DNA of 24,839 nucleotides from Bacteroidota bacterium (GTDB lineage Bacteria; Bacteroidota; Bacteroidia; Chitinophagales; Chitinophagaceae): contig JAEZZY010000049.1 of the NCBI GenBank assembly GCA_023418315.1, positions 1 through 24,839 on the forward strand, given 5' to 3'. This document shows positions 1-6,173 of the stretch, one piece after another. Position 1 is the stretch's first letter. The number at the start of each line of letters is the position of its first letter. Position numbers and translations under genes: made by a program. The notes beneath the pieces are model-generated. The model saw only the letters and a program-made list of their open reading frames with translations, had not been told where the DNA came from and searched no databases.

Positions 1-167
1 AAAAACTATTGCCAAACCACCAAAACCTCCTGACTTATTTTCCAGGCAACTAACACTCTAAATCAATAAAATCAACTACCTAAGCCCCCTTAAACACACC
101 TTTGCCAAAAGTTCCGGATGAGAGTGAAATTTTTTAGATTAGCTTAGCAAATAAAAATCTGATAATT
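1..167. other. AT-rich intergenic leader before mscL
   Basis: I see no gene, hairpin terminator or convincing repeat in this stretch. A CACCTTTG at 97-104 resembles the Bacteroidota -7 element (TAnnTTTG) with one mismatch, but no TTTG lies 19-20 bases upstream, so I do not call it a promoter. The bases just before the mscL ATG are A/T-rich and lack a Shine-Dalgarno sequence, as is usual in this phylum. Confidence 0.5.
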
Positions 168-551
168 ATGGGATTCGCAAAAGAGTTTAAAGAGTTTGCA
201 CTCAAAGGAAACGTAATGGATCTGGCAGTCGGTGTGATCATTGGCGGCGCCTTCGGCAAAATCGTGTCTTCACTTGTGGAAGATATTATTACTCCGGTCA
301 TTCTCAATCCCGCCCTGAAAGCAGCAGGCGTGGATCGTATAGAAAACTGGGCGCCCGGCGGCGTGTTGCTGGGGAAATTCCTTGCAGCCGTTCTTACCTT
401 TATCGTCATCGCCTTTGTGGTATTTTGGATGGTGAAAGGAATGAACACGCTCAACAAGAAAGAAGCCGAAACACCTCCACCTGCCGGTCCTACTCCCGAT
501 CAGCAACTTCTGATGGAAATTAGAGACGAACTGAAAAAAAGAAACGCATAA
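168..551 (+). CDS. mscL: Large-conductance mechanosensitive channel MscL
   Basis: Forms a homopentameric inner-membrane pore that opens under high membrane tension and vents solutes during hypo-osmotic shock. The 127-residue length is normal for the family. The N-terminal amphipathic helix is followed by a first membrane helix (about residues 14-42) with the hallmark MDLAVGVIIGGAFGKIVSSL run. L19 and V23, which form the hydrophobic gate in E. coli MscL, are both present, as is D18. A short periplasmic loop leads to a second membrane helix (about 65-90), then a proline-rich linker and a charged C-terminal helix (about 108-125) that fits the cytoplasmic bundle. A GGGP synthase gene follows 30 bases downstream on the same strand, so the two may be co-transcribed. 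The assignment is very secure. Confidence 0.97.
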   Translation: MGFAKEFKEFALKGNVMDLAVGVIIGGAFGKIVSSLVEDIITPVILNPALKAAGVDRIENWAPGGVLLGKFLAAVLTFIVIAFVVFWMVKGMNTLNKKEAETPPPAGPTPDQQLLMEIRDELKKRNA

Positions 552-581
552 ACCCGATTTATTCTGCATTTTTGCAGCGGA

Positions 582-1337
582 ATGAAAGGTTCAATCTATT
601 CGTCTTTGTGCCATCTGAAGCAAACCGGCACAAGCGGTTTTGCGGTTTTGGTGGATCCGGACAAAATGGAACTTAACGATATGCCACGCCTGGCTTCACT
701 TTGCGGCGAAGCCGGCGTGGATTTTTTACTGGTAGGCGGCAGCCTGGTGCTGGCACATCAGATGGATGCTTGTATCCAAGCATTTAAAGAACATTCCTCC
801 ATTCCCGTTCTTTTGTTTCCCGGCAATCCGGCACAAGTATCGGTCTATGCGGATGCCTTGCTTTACCTATCGCTTATTTCCGGCAGAAATCCCGATTTGC
901 TGATTGGGCAGCATGTAATATCCGCACCTATGGTAAAAGCAAGCGGTCTGGAAGTGATTTCCACAGGATACGTGGTGGTGGACGGCGGCGTACCTACAGC
1001 AGTTTCTTATATGAGCCATTCTGCACCCATCCCTGCCAACAAACCGGATATAGCCTTATGCACCGCTTGGGCAGGCGAGTTGCAAGGCAAACATATCATC
1101 TATATGGACGCAGGCAGTGGCGCTAAATATCCCATATCGGAGGAAATGATACAGCGCGTAAGCGCCAATATCGCCATTCCGCTTTTTGTAGGCGGCGGTA
1201 TCCAAACCCCCGAAAAAGTGCATAGGAATTGCCTTGCGGGTGCCAATGTAGTGGTAGTAGGCAATGCCATAGAAAAAGATATTTCCCTTATAAAAGAACT
1301 GGCTGCCGCTACCAAAGAAGCCCTGGTGAAGAATTGA
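582..1337 (+). CDS. Geranylgeranylglyceryl phosphate synthase family (PcrB/GGGPS)
   Basis: Family members are TIM-barrel prenyltransferases that join a polyprenyl diphosphate to the sn-3 hydroxyl of glycerol-1-phosphate, making the ether bond typical of archaeal lipids. The 251-residue protein carries the expected motifs: LVDPDK (23-28), VGGS (51-54), FPGNPAQV (79-86), STGYVVVDGG (127-136), YMDAGSGA (174-181), VGGGI (203-207) and VVGNAIE (225-231). The last two sit where the phosphate-binding loops of the barrel belong. The length and motif set fit the larger (GGGPS group II-like) form known from Bacteroidota and archaea better than the shorter Firmicutes PcrB; this is from memory, not an alignment. 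The prenyl chain length used and the fate of the product cannot be read from the sequence. No archaeol-pathway partner lies beside it. Confidence 0.9.
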   Translation: MKGSIYSSLCHLKQTGTSGFAVLVDPDKMELNDMPRLASLCGEAGVDFLLVGGSLVLAHQMDACIQAFKEHSSIPVLLFPGNPAQVSVYADALLYLSLISGRNPDLLIGQHVISAPMVKASGLEVISTGYVVVDGGVPTAVSYMSHSAPIPANKPDIALCTAWAGELQGKHIIYMDAGSGAKYPISEEMIQRVSANIAIPLFVGGGIQTPEKVHRNCLAGANVVVVGNAIEKDISLIKELAAATKEALVKN

Positions 1338-1369
1338 TTTGTTTATAAACAAGCGAACCCTTACCTTTG
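1338..1369 (+). promoter_or_regulatory. Bacteroidota housekeeping promoter for rpmH-rnpA-yidD
   Basis: TTTG at 1338-1341 and TACCTTTG at 1362-1369, separated by 20 bases, match the -33/-7 consensus of the Bacteroidota primary sigma factor. Transcription would begin near 1376, leaving an untranslated leader of roughly 45 bases before the rpmH ATG at 1423. The -33 element overlaps a perfect 14-base palindrome, TTGTTTATAAACAA (1339-1352), which could be a protein-binding site or chance. Confidence 0.75.
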
Positions 1370-1422
1370 CCATCCTTTTTAAGAAAATTCCCGGCTGTAA
1401 AGCCATTAAATAAAACAATACA

Positions 1423-1578
1423 ATGAAACGTACATTTCAACCCAGCCGCCGCCGCCGTGCAAACGTTCATGGATTTCGCAAGCGCATGGAAACCGCAAAC
1501 GGTCGTAAAGTGCTGGCTTCACGCCGTGCAAAAGGCCGCCATAAATTAACTATATCTGACGAACGTTGCCTTAAATAG
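1423..1578 (+). CDS. rpmH: 50S ribosomal protein L34
   Basis: A 51-codon gene encoding a very basic protein that opens with MKRTFQPSRRRRANVHGFRK, the signature of L34. The typical RKVLASRRAKGRHKLT segment follows. L34 is a small component of the large ribosomal subunit that stabilises 23S rRNA folding. The ATG at 1423 is the only sensible start and the reading frame closes with TAG at 1576-1578. A clear promoter lies upstream at 1338-1369. The rnpA start is 23 bases downstream, giving the near-universal rpmH-rnpA-yidD order. The C-terminal ISDERCLK extends a few residues past the minimal L34, as is common in Bacteroidota. Confidence 0.97.
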   Translation: MKRTFQPSRRRRANVHGFRKRMETANGRKVLASRRAKGRHKLTISDERCLK

Positions 1579-1601
1579 GCCGCTATTCTCCTCTTCACGA
1601 C

Positions 1602-2015
1602 ATGCAGAGGACTCAGCATATAGATGCGCCCATCCGTCATACCTTTAAGGTTTATGAACGACTGAAGCGTCAAAAGGATATTGATACGCTTTTCTCTCTG
1701 GGGAAAGCGTATTCCGTTTTTCCCCTTCTTATAAAATACCATGCGGTAAATTGCAGCGCGGAAGAACAAGCATCGGTACGCGCCGGCTTTTCCGTATCGA
1801 AAAGAAAAATTAAACTTGCCGTAAAACGTAACCGCGTAAAGCGCCTGATGCGCGAAGCCTGGCGATTGAACAAATCTGTTTTAAACGACTTACCTGCCCA
1901 TAAGCAATGGCATGTCTTCTTTATCTACCAAACTAACCGGCTGCCGGACTATAAAGACATAGAAACGGCAATGATTGCCTGCATCAAAAAATTACAAACC
2001 ACAACTATAGAATGA
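1602..2015 (+). CDS. rnpA: Ribonuclease P protein component
   Basis: The protein subunit of RNase P binds the catalytic RNA and assists cleavage of tRNA 5' leaders. The 137-residue sequence has the family's ERLKRQKDIDTLF opening (19-31), a FSVSKRKIK strand (63-71) and the RNR box AVKRNRVKRLMREAWR (73-88), which contacts RNase P RNA. The first dozen residues are less conserved, so the true start could be slightly different, but no better ATG precedes the conserved part. The last codons overlap yidD by four bases (ATGA at 2012-2015), which indicates translational coupling. It shares the rpmH promoter. Confidence 0.95.
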   Translation: MQRTQHIDAPIRHTFKVYERLKRQKDIDTLFSLGKAYSVFPLLIKYHAVNCSAEEQASVRAGFSVSKRKIKLAVKRNRVKRLMREAWRLNKSVLNDLPAHKQWHVFFIYQTNRLPDYKDIETAMIACIKKLQTTTIE

Positions 2016-2236
2016 TGCGGGCTCTTTTGTCAAAATTATTAATTGGTTTTGTGCGCCTTTACCAAGCGTTCCTCTCTCCTTTACTCGGCGCTAAATGCCG
2101 GTTCACACCCACCTGCTCGGCATACAGCATCGAAGCCATCAAAAAACACGGTCCCCGGAAGGGATTATGGCTGGCTATAAAGCGCATTTTGTCCTGCCAT
2201 CCTTGGGGAAAAAGCGGTTATGATCCTGTGCCCTGA
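2012..2236 (+). CDS. yidD: Membrane protein insertion efficiency factor YidD
   Basis: A 74-residue protein of the YidD/DUF37 family, a peripheral inner-membrane factor thought to assist insertion of proteins by YidC. The family signature is complete: LYQAFLSPLLGAKCRFTPTC (17-35 region), SAYSIEAIKKHGPRKG, then SCHPWGKSGYDPVP (61-74). The conserved cysteines are C29, C35 and C62. The start overlaps the rnpA stop as ATGA, so expression is coupled. Unlike the classical proteobacterial cluster, yidC does not follow; the next gene is an unrelated lipoprotein with its own promoter. Confidence 0.95.
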   Translation: MMRALLSKLLIGFVRLYQAFLSPLLGAKCRFTPTCSAYSIEAIKKHGPRKGLWLAIKRILSCHPWGKSGYDPVP

Positions 2237-2273
2237 AGATGCTGACGTAATAAAAAATACTTACAAATTGGTA

Positions 2274-2304
2274 TTGACAAGTCTTGGATAGGCTCATACT
2301 TTTG
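2274..2304 (+). promoter_or_regulatory. Predicted promoter of the cysteine-rich lipoprotein gene
   Basis: TTG at 2274-2276 and TACTTTTG at 2297-2304, separated by 20 bases, fit the Bacteroidota -33/-7 consensus. Transcription would start near 2311, leaving an unusually long leader of about 118 bases before the ATG at 2430. The leader contains GGCGGAGC and GCCTCCGGC (about 2312-2336), which could form a small imperfect hairpin. I see no known riboswitch. Confidence 0.55.
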
Positions 2305-2429
2305 AGACAATTAGGCGGAGCAATCATGCCTCCGGCATTTAGCTAAGGCTATAAACTAAAAAAAAGCAAACGAATGATTTTCTAACTAAACAATTAATTG
2401 AATTATTTATCTCTAAATCAAACCCCAAA

Positions 2430-3173
2430 ATGAAAAATAACAAACTATACGCAGTTCTTTGCGGCTTTTGCTTAATCGGGCTTTTCACCCTTATCGGTTG
2501 CGATTTATTTGAAACGGATGTGGAGCCATCTTCCGGAAATACGGGAGGCTCAGGAGATTGTGATTATACGCAATGGACAGGAAGCGGGAGCTGTTCGCAA
2601 ACGGATTATTACCCGGTTTATACAAACTCCTGCTGCCCTTCCGGTTATCCCTATTACAATACCGCTACTGAGAAATGCTATATAAGCTGCGAAGGGGCCA
2701 GAGATGCATCTTCAAGCGGCTCGGTATATCGGTATAATACCACAGGAGGAAATGGTGGTGGCAGCGGCTCTTCGGGCTATAATTGTGTAAATGATAAATG
2801 CGAATTCGTGAGCAGCGGCGCTCAATACTCCAGTTTATCTGCCTGCGAAGCGGTTTGTGGAAAGGGCGGCGGCGGCGGTGGAAGCGGCTGCACCAATATG
2901 ACCAGCTACACTTCGGCTACCACCGAATGGATTAGTAATTGTGGTAACGGCAAAAGCGATTTATTAGTACGGGTAACCAACAACAGCAATCAAACACTAT
3001 ATGTGCGTATAGAAATCCAAAAATCAGACGGAACCTGGAGTTGCGGCGGCGGAGTGATTTCCTCCGGCGATTACCTGCCTTACTGGGTATGCGGTGGAAC
3101 CGGAAAATATAAATATGGCGCTATACTGAGCTCCGAATTTGGAAATGGTTGCTTCGGCCCCTGCGGCGAATAA
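2430..3173 (+). CDS. Cysteine-rich, glycine-linker modular lipoprotein
   Basis: No function can be assigned. The 247-residue product has a signal peptide ending in the lipobox LIGC, with the lipidated cysteine at C24. The mature part has 16 further cysteines in three modules separated by Gly/Ser-rich linkers (about 36-42, 106-116 and 145-153). Module 1 (44-87) has six cysteines, including adjacent CC at 68-69 followed by PSGYPYYN. Module 2 (119-143) has four, in the pattern C-x4-C-x14-C-x3-C around AQYSSLSACEAVC, which resembles small disulphide repeats I recall from secreted Bacteroidota proteins. Module 3 (154-245) has six and looks beta-rich. The even counts per module suggest disulphide-bonded domains outside the cytoplasm. 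It appears to be a single-gene unit with its own promoter and a long leader. Confidence 0.8.
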   Translation: MKNNKLYAVLCGFCLIGLFTLIGCDLFETDVEPSSGNTGGSGDCDYTQWTGSGSCSQTDYYPVYTNSCCPSGYPYYNTATEKCYISCEGARDASSSGSVYRYNTTGGNGGGSGSSGYNCVNDKCEFVSSGAQYSSLSACEAVCGKGGGGGGSGCTNMTSYTSATTEWISNCGNGKSDLLVRVTNNSNQTLYVRIEIQKSDGTWSCGGGVISSGDYLPYWVCGGTGKYKYGAILSSEFGNGCFGPCGE

Positions 3174-3349
3174 ACACCTCTATCATTAAAATAGAAAGGC
3201 AGCAACAATCTGATAAGCCCCTACGGCAGATGTAATGCGCAAAGAAAGAAGGAGACTCATTTGCAAGGTACAGTCCCTATAACCCCATCTGAAAAATAGG
3301 ACTACGGCATTATAAGAAGTTGTCTTTGCGGGAAGTATTCTTGAACGAC

Positions 3350-3808
3350 TTATTTTTCACAAAGCTCTTTTAATTTCAGGAGCGCCTGAGGGTATTTTTC
3401 ATTCATATAATCTACAAAATCCTCGTTGCTGTCTAAATCCACCGTAACCGTGGTAATGCCGTTGTTTTCTTCATAGCTGTAATTCTCCAGTCCGTTTGCC
3501 CATTTTTCCACTTCGGGACCTTCGGTTATTTCTTTGCCGGCGGTTAAAAGACCATAATGCTGAATGGAAACAAAGCGGTTGGGAATGTTTTCGGCTATTC
3601 TGGAAACCATACCACCTTTTTCTCCTTGCTCATCTACTCCTATAAACAGGATTTTACTTCCCTTGTTCCAGCTTCCTTCGTAGGAGGATGTGGGGTTAAA
3701 CAACGAAGTCCATTGCTCATAGGTGGATTTGCTGTTGCTACCCAGCATCGTATCGTAAACTTTGGCTACCGGCGCCTGGATGTTTACACTGAATTGTAGT
3801 CTTTTCAT
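3350..3808 (-). CDS. SRPBCC / AHSA1-like (START-fold) domain protein
   Basis: A 152-residue soluble protein. The N-terminal strand and helix MKRLQFSVNIQAPVAKVYDT are typical of the Bet v1/SRPBCC fold, where a curved sheet wraps a hydrophobic ligand cavity. YEQWTSLFNPTSSYEGSW (about 30-47), KGSKILFIGVD and the closing amphipathic helix (about 130-150) match the AHSA1-like branch common in Bacteroidota. The ligand is unknown, and proteins of this type are often annotated only by fold. The gene follows the MmcQ/YjbR gene on the same strand after 193 bases. No clear promoter or terminator is visible. Confidence in the fold is good; biochemical function is unassigned. Confidence 0.8.
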   Translation of the reverse strand: MKRLQFSVNIQAPVAKVYDTMLGSNSKSTYEQWTSLFNPTSSYEGSWNKGSKILFIGVDEQGEKGGMVSRIAENIPNRFVSIQHYGLLTAGKEITEGPEVEKWANGLENYSYEENNGITTVTVDLDSNEDFVDYMNEKYPQALLKLKELCEK

Positions 3809-4001
3809 GATGTTGCGTTTTATACCGAATTTAGGAACTATTTGCGAGAACAGATAAAGAAAATTCTATTGATGTTTCATTTTGCAAAAAAAGGACGCTC
3901 ATCAAAATATTCGGCTAATTGTGGATGGGAATATAATTCATAAAGGAAATCAGCATCACCCCCTGTTGATTTTTCGAGTGCTACTTTTTCATTTGGGTAC
4001 C

Positions 4002-4352
4002 TTATTGATTGGTTTGGGGTCTTACCCGTTCAGCAAGTTTTGGGGGTGCCACTTCGCAATAGGCCGATGTCAATGCGTCAACGAATATAGCTTTACGAAC
4101 GTGTTTCATTTCAATAAGTGTCCAGCCTTGTTTGCCCCATTTGTTATCAACGGGAAAAATAGTGTCCTTGTCTATTGATGAAAAAACATCTTGGTCTATT
4201 TCTGACAGCTTGATACAAGCTATTTTATTTTTGGCGTCATAGGTGGCGAAAATTTTTTTCCTTACTCTAAAAGAAGTCTTTTCAAAATGCGGTTCTTCTG
4301 TGGTTTCCGGAAATGATAATGCCAGTTTTTTGAAAGCGTCTATGGATACCAT
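4002..4352 (-). CDS. MmcQ/YjbR family protein
   Basis: A 116-residue protein of the MmcQ/YjbR family, which has a CyaY-like (double-wing) alpha/beta fold and is often labelled DNA-binding on structural grounds only. The recognisable features are FKKLALSFPETTEEPHFEK near the N-terminus, then FRVRKKIFATYD, a middle segment KIACIKLS, and WGKQGWTLIEM followed by the closing helix VDALTSAYCEVAPPKLAE. The length is normal. It lies upstream of the SRPBCC gene on the same strand, a combination often seen among small stress-type or unknown proteins. Its physiological role is not known and is not inferred here. Confidence 0.85.
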   Translation of the reverse strand: MVSIDAFKKLALSFPETTEEPHFEKTSFRVRKKIFATYDAKNKIACIKLSEIDQDVFSSIDKDTIFPVDNKWGKQGWTLIEMKHVRKAIFVDALTSAYCEVAPPKLAERVRPQTNQ

Positions 4353-4601
4353 TCGTCAGATTATTTACCAAGCAATATCGCTATAAATTTTTACTCAACA
4401 ACTTTTTTGTCATTGTGGAATGTGAAAGTAATCCTTACTCAAAAACGCTAAAAATCGTTCTTGAGGAATTGTACCGCCATGACCGGCCACTAGAGCCCTG
4501 TCGTTTATTGTAAATTTAATACCGGAAAATATACATCTCAAAAGCCTTTTAAATAATTTATAAATTTCAAGATGGTAATTTTACCGTCCCGTCCTCTATA
4601 C
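4353..4601. other. Gene-free stretch between MmcQ/YjbR and DUF6607-like genes
   Basis: The full gap runs from 4353 to 4676 (324 bases). Apart from the terminator at 4602-4642 I see no open frame with a recognisable product, no TAnnTTTG promoter in the minus-strand direction, no tRNA-like fold and no repeat. The composition is AT-rich. It presumably holds the leader of the MmcQ/YjbR gene. Confidence 0.5.
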
Positions 4602-4642
4602 AAAAAAAACAATCGCACAAAGGGAAATCCATTTGCGCGATT
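4602..4642 (-). terminator. Rho-independent terminator of the DUF6607-like gene
   Basis: Read on the minus strand, AATCGCGCAAA (4632-4642) pairs with TTTGTGCGATT (4611-4621) in an 11-base-pair stem with one G-U pair and a 10-base loop. A run of eight T follows immediately (4602-4609 on the plus strand). It lies about 35 bases past the stop of the minus-strand gene ending at 4677. The G-U pair forms only in minus-strand RNA, which fixes the direction. Confidence 0.85.
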
Positions 4643-4676
4643 GCTTCGTCTTTTGCCTATGGCGGCGGCGTATTTT

Positions 4677-5576
4677 CTATAGAAACTTATTCAGCACTTC
4701 TTTTACTTTGCCGGGTAGTTGCGCATCGCTCACTTTTTTTGCTTTCCATTCTTTAAAAAGTGCGGCAAAATGATCTCCGAGAATTTTATCGTCCACGGTG
4801 TTTTTTACGCTCACTTTGTCTTTATTGGCAAGGTAGCTTTCCCATTGGTTTTTCACTACTGTCCAGAATAGGTTGTTTTTCTTCCACCAGTCGCGGGCTA
4901 TATCACATTCGCTTTCTTCCACTTTATAGTAGGTGTTGTAGCCTTTTTCCTGAACGATGAGTTTGTCTTTTCCGTTTTCGCGGAGGATTTTTTCGTTGTC
5001 TTGTTCGTGTACATAGCCATCTTGGGTAATCTGGATGCGGTTGCGGCGTTTCAGGATGTTATAGTCGTTGCGGATGGTGTATTCGCGGCGGGGAAGGGGC
5101 GCATCTACGGTACTTTCCCAGTAGGTGTTGTGATCGTTGGTTACCCAGGCGCTGATGCCCTGGTAGCGGGGTTCGTCATTCACTTCCCAGATGGTTTGTG
5201 TCCATTTTCCTTTTACGGCATCGGCGGTCAATGTGTTCTTTTCCCAGTTTTTATCGCCTTTGTATTCGTAAATTATGGGGTTTTCATAGGTCCATTCTTC
5301 GCGCCAGTGCTTGATGACCATCGTATCGGAAATCACTAAAAGGTGCTGAATGACTACTTTTTTATCGGTATTCTCGATAGGCAGCGCCAGCTCTATGGCA
5401 TTCATATCTTCTCTTTCGTGGAAGGTGTATTTTTCATCGGGAGAAAATGTTTCTGCATAGCGGAAGTTTACGGAATAGCAGCCGCATAGCTTTTCTACAT
5501 TGGGTTTTCCGGGAGTTTGCGCTACGGCGAAGTGGGTGGTTAAGAGTCCTAATGTTACGAGACTGAGAATCTTCAT
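4677..5576 (-). CDS. DUF6607-like exported protein
   Basis: I place the start at the internal ATG (5574-5576) because it gives a clean Sec signal peptide, MKILSLVTLGLLTTHFAVAQ; a start at 5618 would add 14 polar residues in front of it. The mature protein (about 280 residues) begins with a KLCGCYSV motif and a FRYAETF segment, then alternating strands rich in Trp and Tyr (HWREEWTYE, KGKWTQTIWEV, WVTNDHNTYWEST). The C-terminus is helical and lysine-rich. The overall pattern matches the family I recall as DUF6607, found in Bacteroidota and Proteobacteria, with no known function. Periplasmic or outer-membrane-associated location is inferred. It is a monocistronic unit with a strong terminator at 4602-4642. 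Confidence 0.75.
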   Translation of the reverse strand: MKILSLVTLGLLTTHFAVAQTPGKPNVEKLCGCYSVNFRYAETFSPDEKYTFHEREDMNAIELALPIENTDKKVVIQHLLVISDTMVIKHWREEWTYENPIIYEYKGDKNWEKNTLTADAVKGKWTQTIWEVNDEPRYQGISAWVTNDHNTYWESTVDAPLPRREYTIRNDYNILKRRNRIQITQDGYVHEQDNEKILRENGKDKLIVQEKGYNTYYKVEESECDIARDWWKKNNLFWTVVKNQWESYLANKDKVSVKNTVDDKILGDHFAALFKEWKAKKVSDAQLPGKVKEVLNKFL

Positions 5577-5755
5577 CTGAAAATTGTTATTGGTTAAAAA
5601 TTGGCTGACGGAACGCATTGCAAGCCATGCCTCCGTCGTTTTATCTTACATTTTTATGACAATGCAAAACAAGACAATTCTATGACAAATGATTTTAGGG
5701 ATGAGGAAACTCCATTTTCAAAATCAGGAAAAAAAATTGCTTTAAAATCAAGGAG

Positions 5756-5791
5756 AAAAATAAAGCCCTGAATGGGATTTCAGGGCTTTAT
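5756..5791 (-). terminator. Rho-independent terminator of atpD-atpC
   Basis: TAAAGCCCTGAA (5761-5772) and TTCAGGGCTTTA (5779-5790) form a perfect 12-base-pair stem with a six-base loop, extended by one A-T pair (5760/5791). On the minus strand the stem runs into TTTTT (5756-5760 on the plus strand). It lies 25 bases beyond the atpC stop codon. Confidence 0.9.
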
Positions 5792-5815
5792 AGCGTGATT
5801 AAAGGATAAGCGATT

Positions 5816-6076
5816 TTATTCCATTGCTTTTGCATCTTCGATGAGGACACTGGCTTTGTTGTTCAGCATTTCTACAAAACCGCCGGTGATTTCAAACACA
5901 TCGTTGTTGTGGTTGCTTTTATCCTTTAGTATTTTCATTTTACCCTTTCCTAAGGCGGCTATCATAGGCGCGTGTTTGTCCAGTATTTCAAACGAACCTT
6001 CCACGCCCGGCAACTGAATGCCGTAAACTGTGCCGCTGTATATTTTATGTTCGGGTGTTAAGATGTCTAATTGCAT
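5816..6076 (-). CDS. atpC: F1 ATP synthase epsilon subunit, short form
   Basis: An 86-residue epsilon subunit of the F1 central stalk. The N-terminal beta-sandwich is recognisable: MQLDILTPEHKIYSG, then QLPGVEGSFEILDKHAPMIA (about 22-41), and ITGGFVEMLNNKASVLIEDA near the end. Family members in E. coli are about 135-140 residues; here the whole C-terminal helical hairpin, which can inhibit ATP hydrolysis by inserting into F1, is absent. Short epsilons are known from Bacteroidota, so this is a natural variant and not a truncation; the stop is followed by an intact terminator. The gene is 97 bases downstream of atpD, with a repeat-containing spacer between them. Confidence 0.93.
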   Translation of the reverse strand: MQLDILTPEHKIYSGTVYGIQLPGVEGSFEILDKHAPMIAALGKGKMKILKDKSNHNNDVFEITGGFVEMLNNKASVLIEDAKAME

Positions 6077-6082
6077 GTTTCC

Positions 6083-6114
6083 GATTTGATAATTTGATGA
6101 TTTGATAATTTGAT
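6083..6114 (-). repeat. Tandem 16-base repeat in the atpD-atpC spacer
   Basis: Two perfect adjacent copies of GATTTGATAATTTGAT (6083-6098 and 6099-6114), themselves built from 8-base TTTGATRA sub-units. The repeat lies just upstream of the atpC ATG (6076), inside the presumed atpD-atpC transcript. Its orientation relative to function is unknown. Confidence 0.85.
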
Positions 6115-6133
6115 GATTGCCTTGTTATAAATA

Positions 6134-6170
6134 CATTTCCAAATCAGCACATCTTCAAATTTTCAAATTG
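6134..6170 (-). repeat. Degenerate TTTGAAAA/TGTGCTGA-type repeat after atpD
   Basis: On the minus strand the sequence is a chain of degenerate seven- to eight-base units: ATTTGAAA, ATTTGAAG, ATGTGCTG, ATTTGGAA. It begins directly after the atpD stop. I recall similar TTTGAAAA/TGTGCTAA-type strings between genes of other Bacteroidota genomes, but this was not checked here. It seems related to the neighbouring TTTGATRA tandem repeat. Confidence 0.55.
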
Positions 6171-6173
6171 AAT

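Noticed and set aside
562..575. Short inverted repeat CTGCA-TTTT-TGCAG just before the GGGP synthase gene
   Set aside because: A five-base stem without a T-run is too weak for a terminator, and the overlapping CATTTTTG is not a proper -7 element; it is probably chance.
6083..6170. Possible CRISPR-like array, because of repeated units
   Set aside because: The units are 8-16 bases long, adjacent and without unique spacers, and no cas genes are present.
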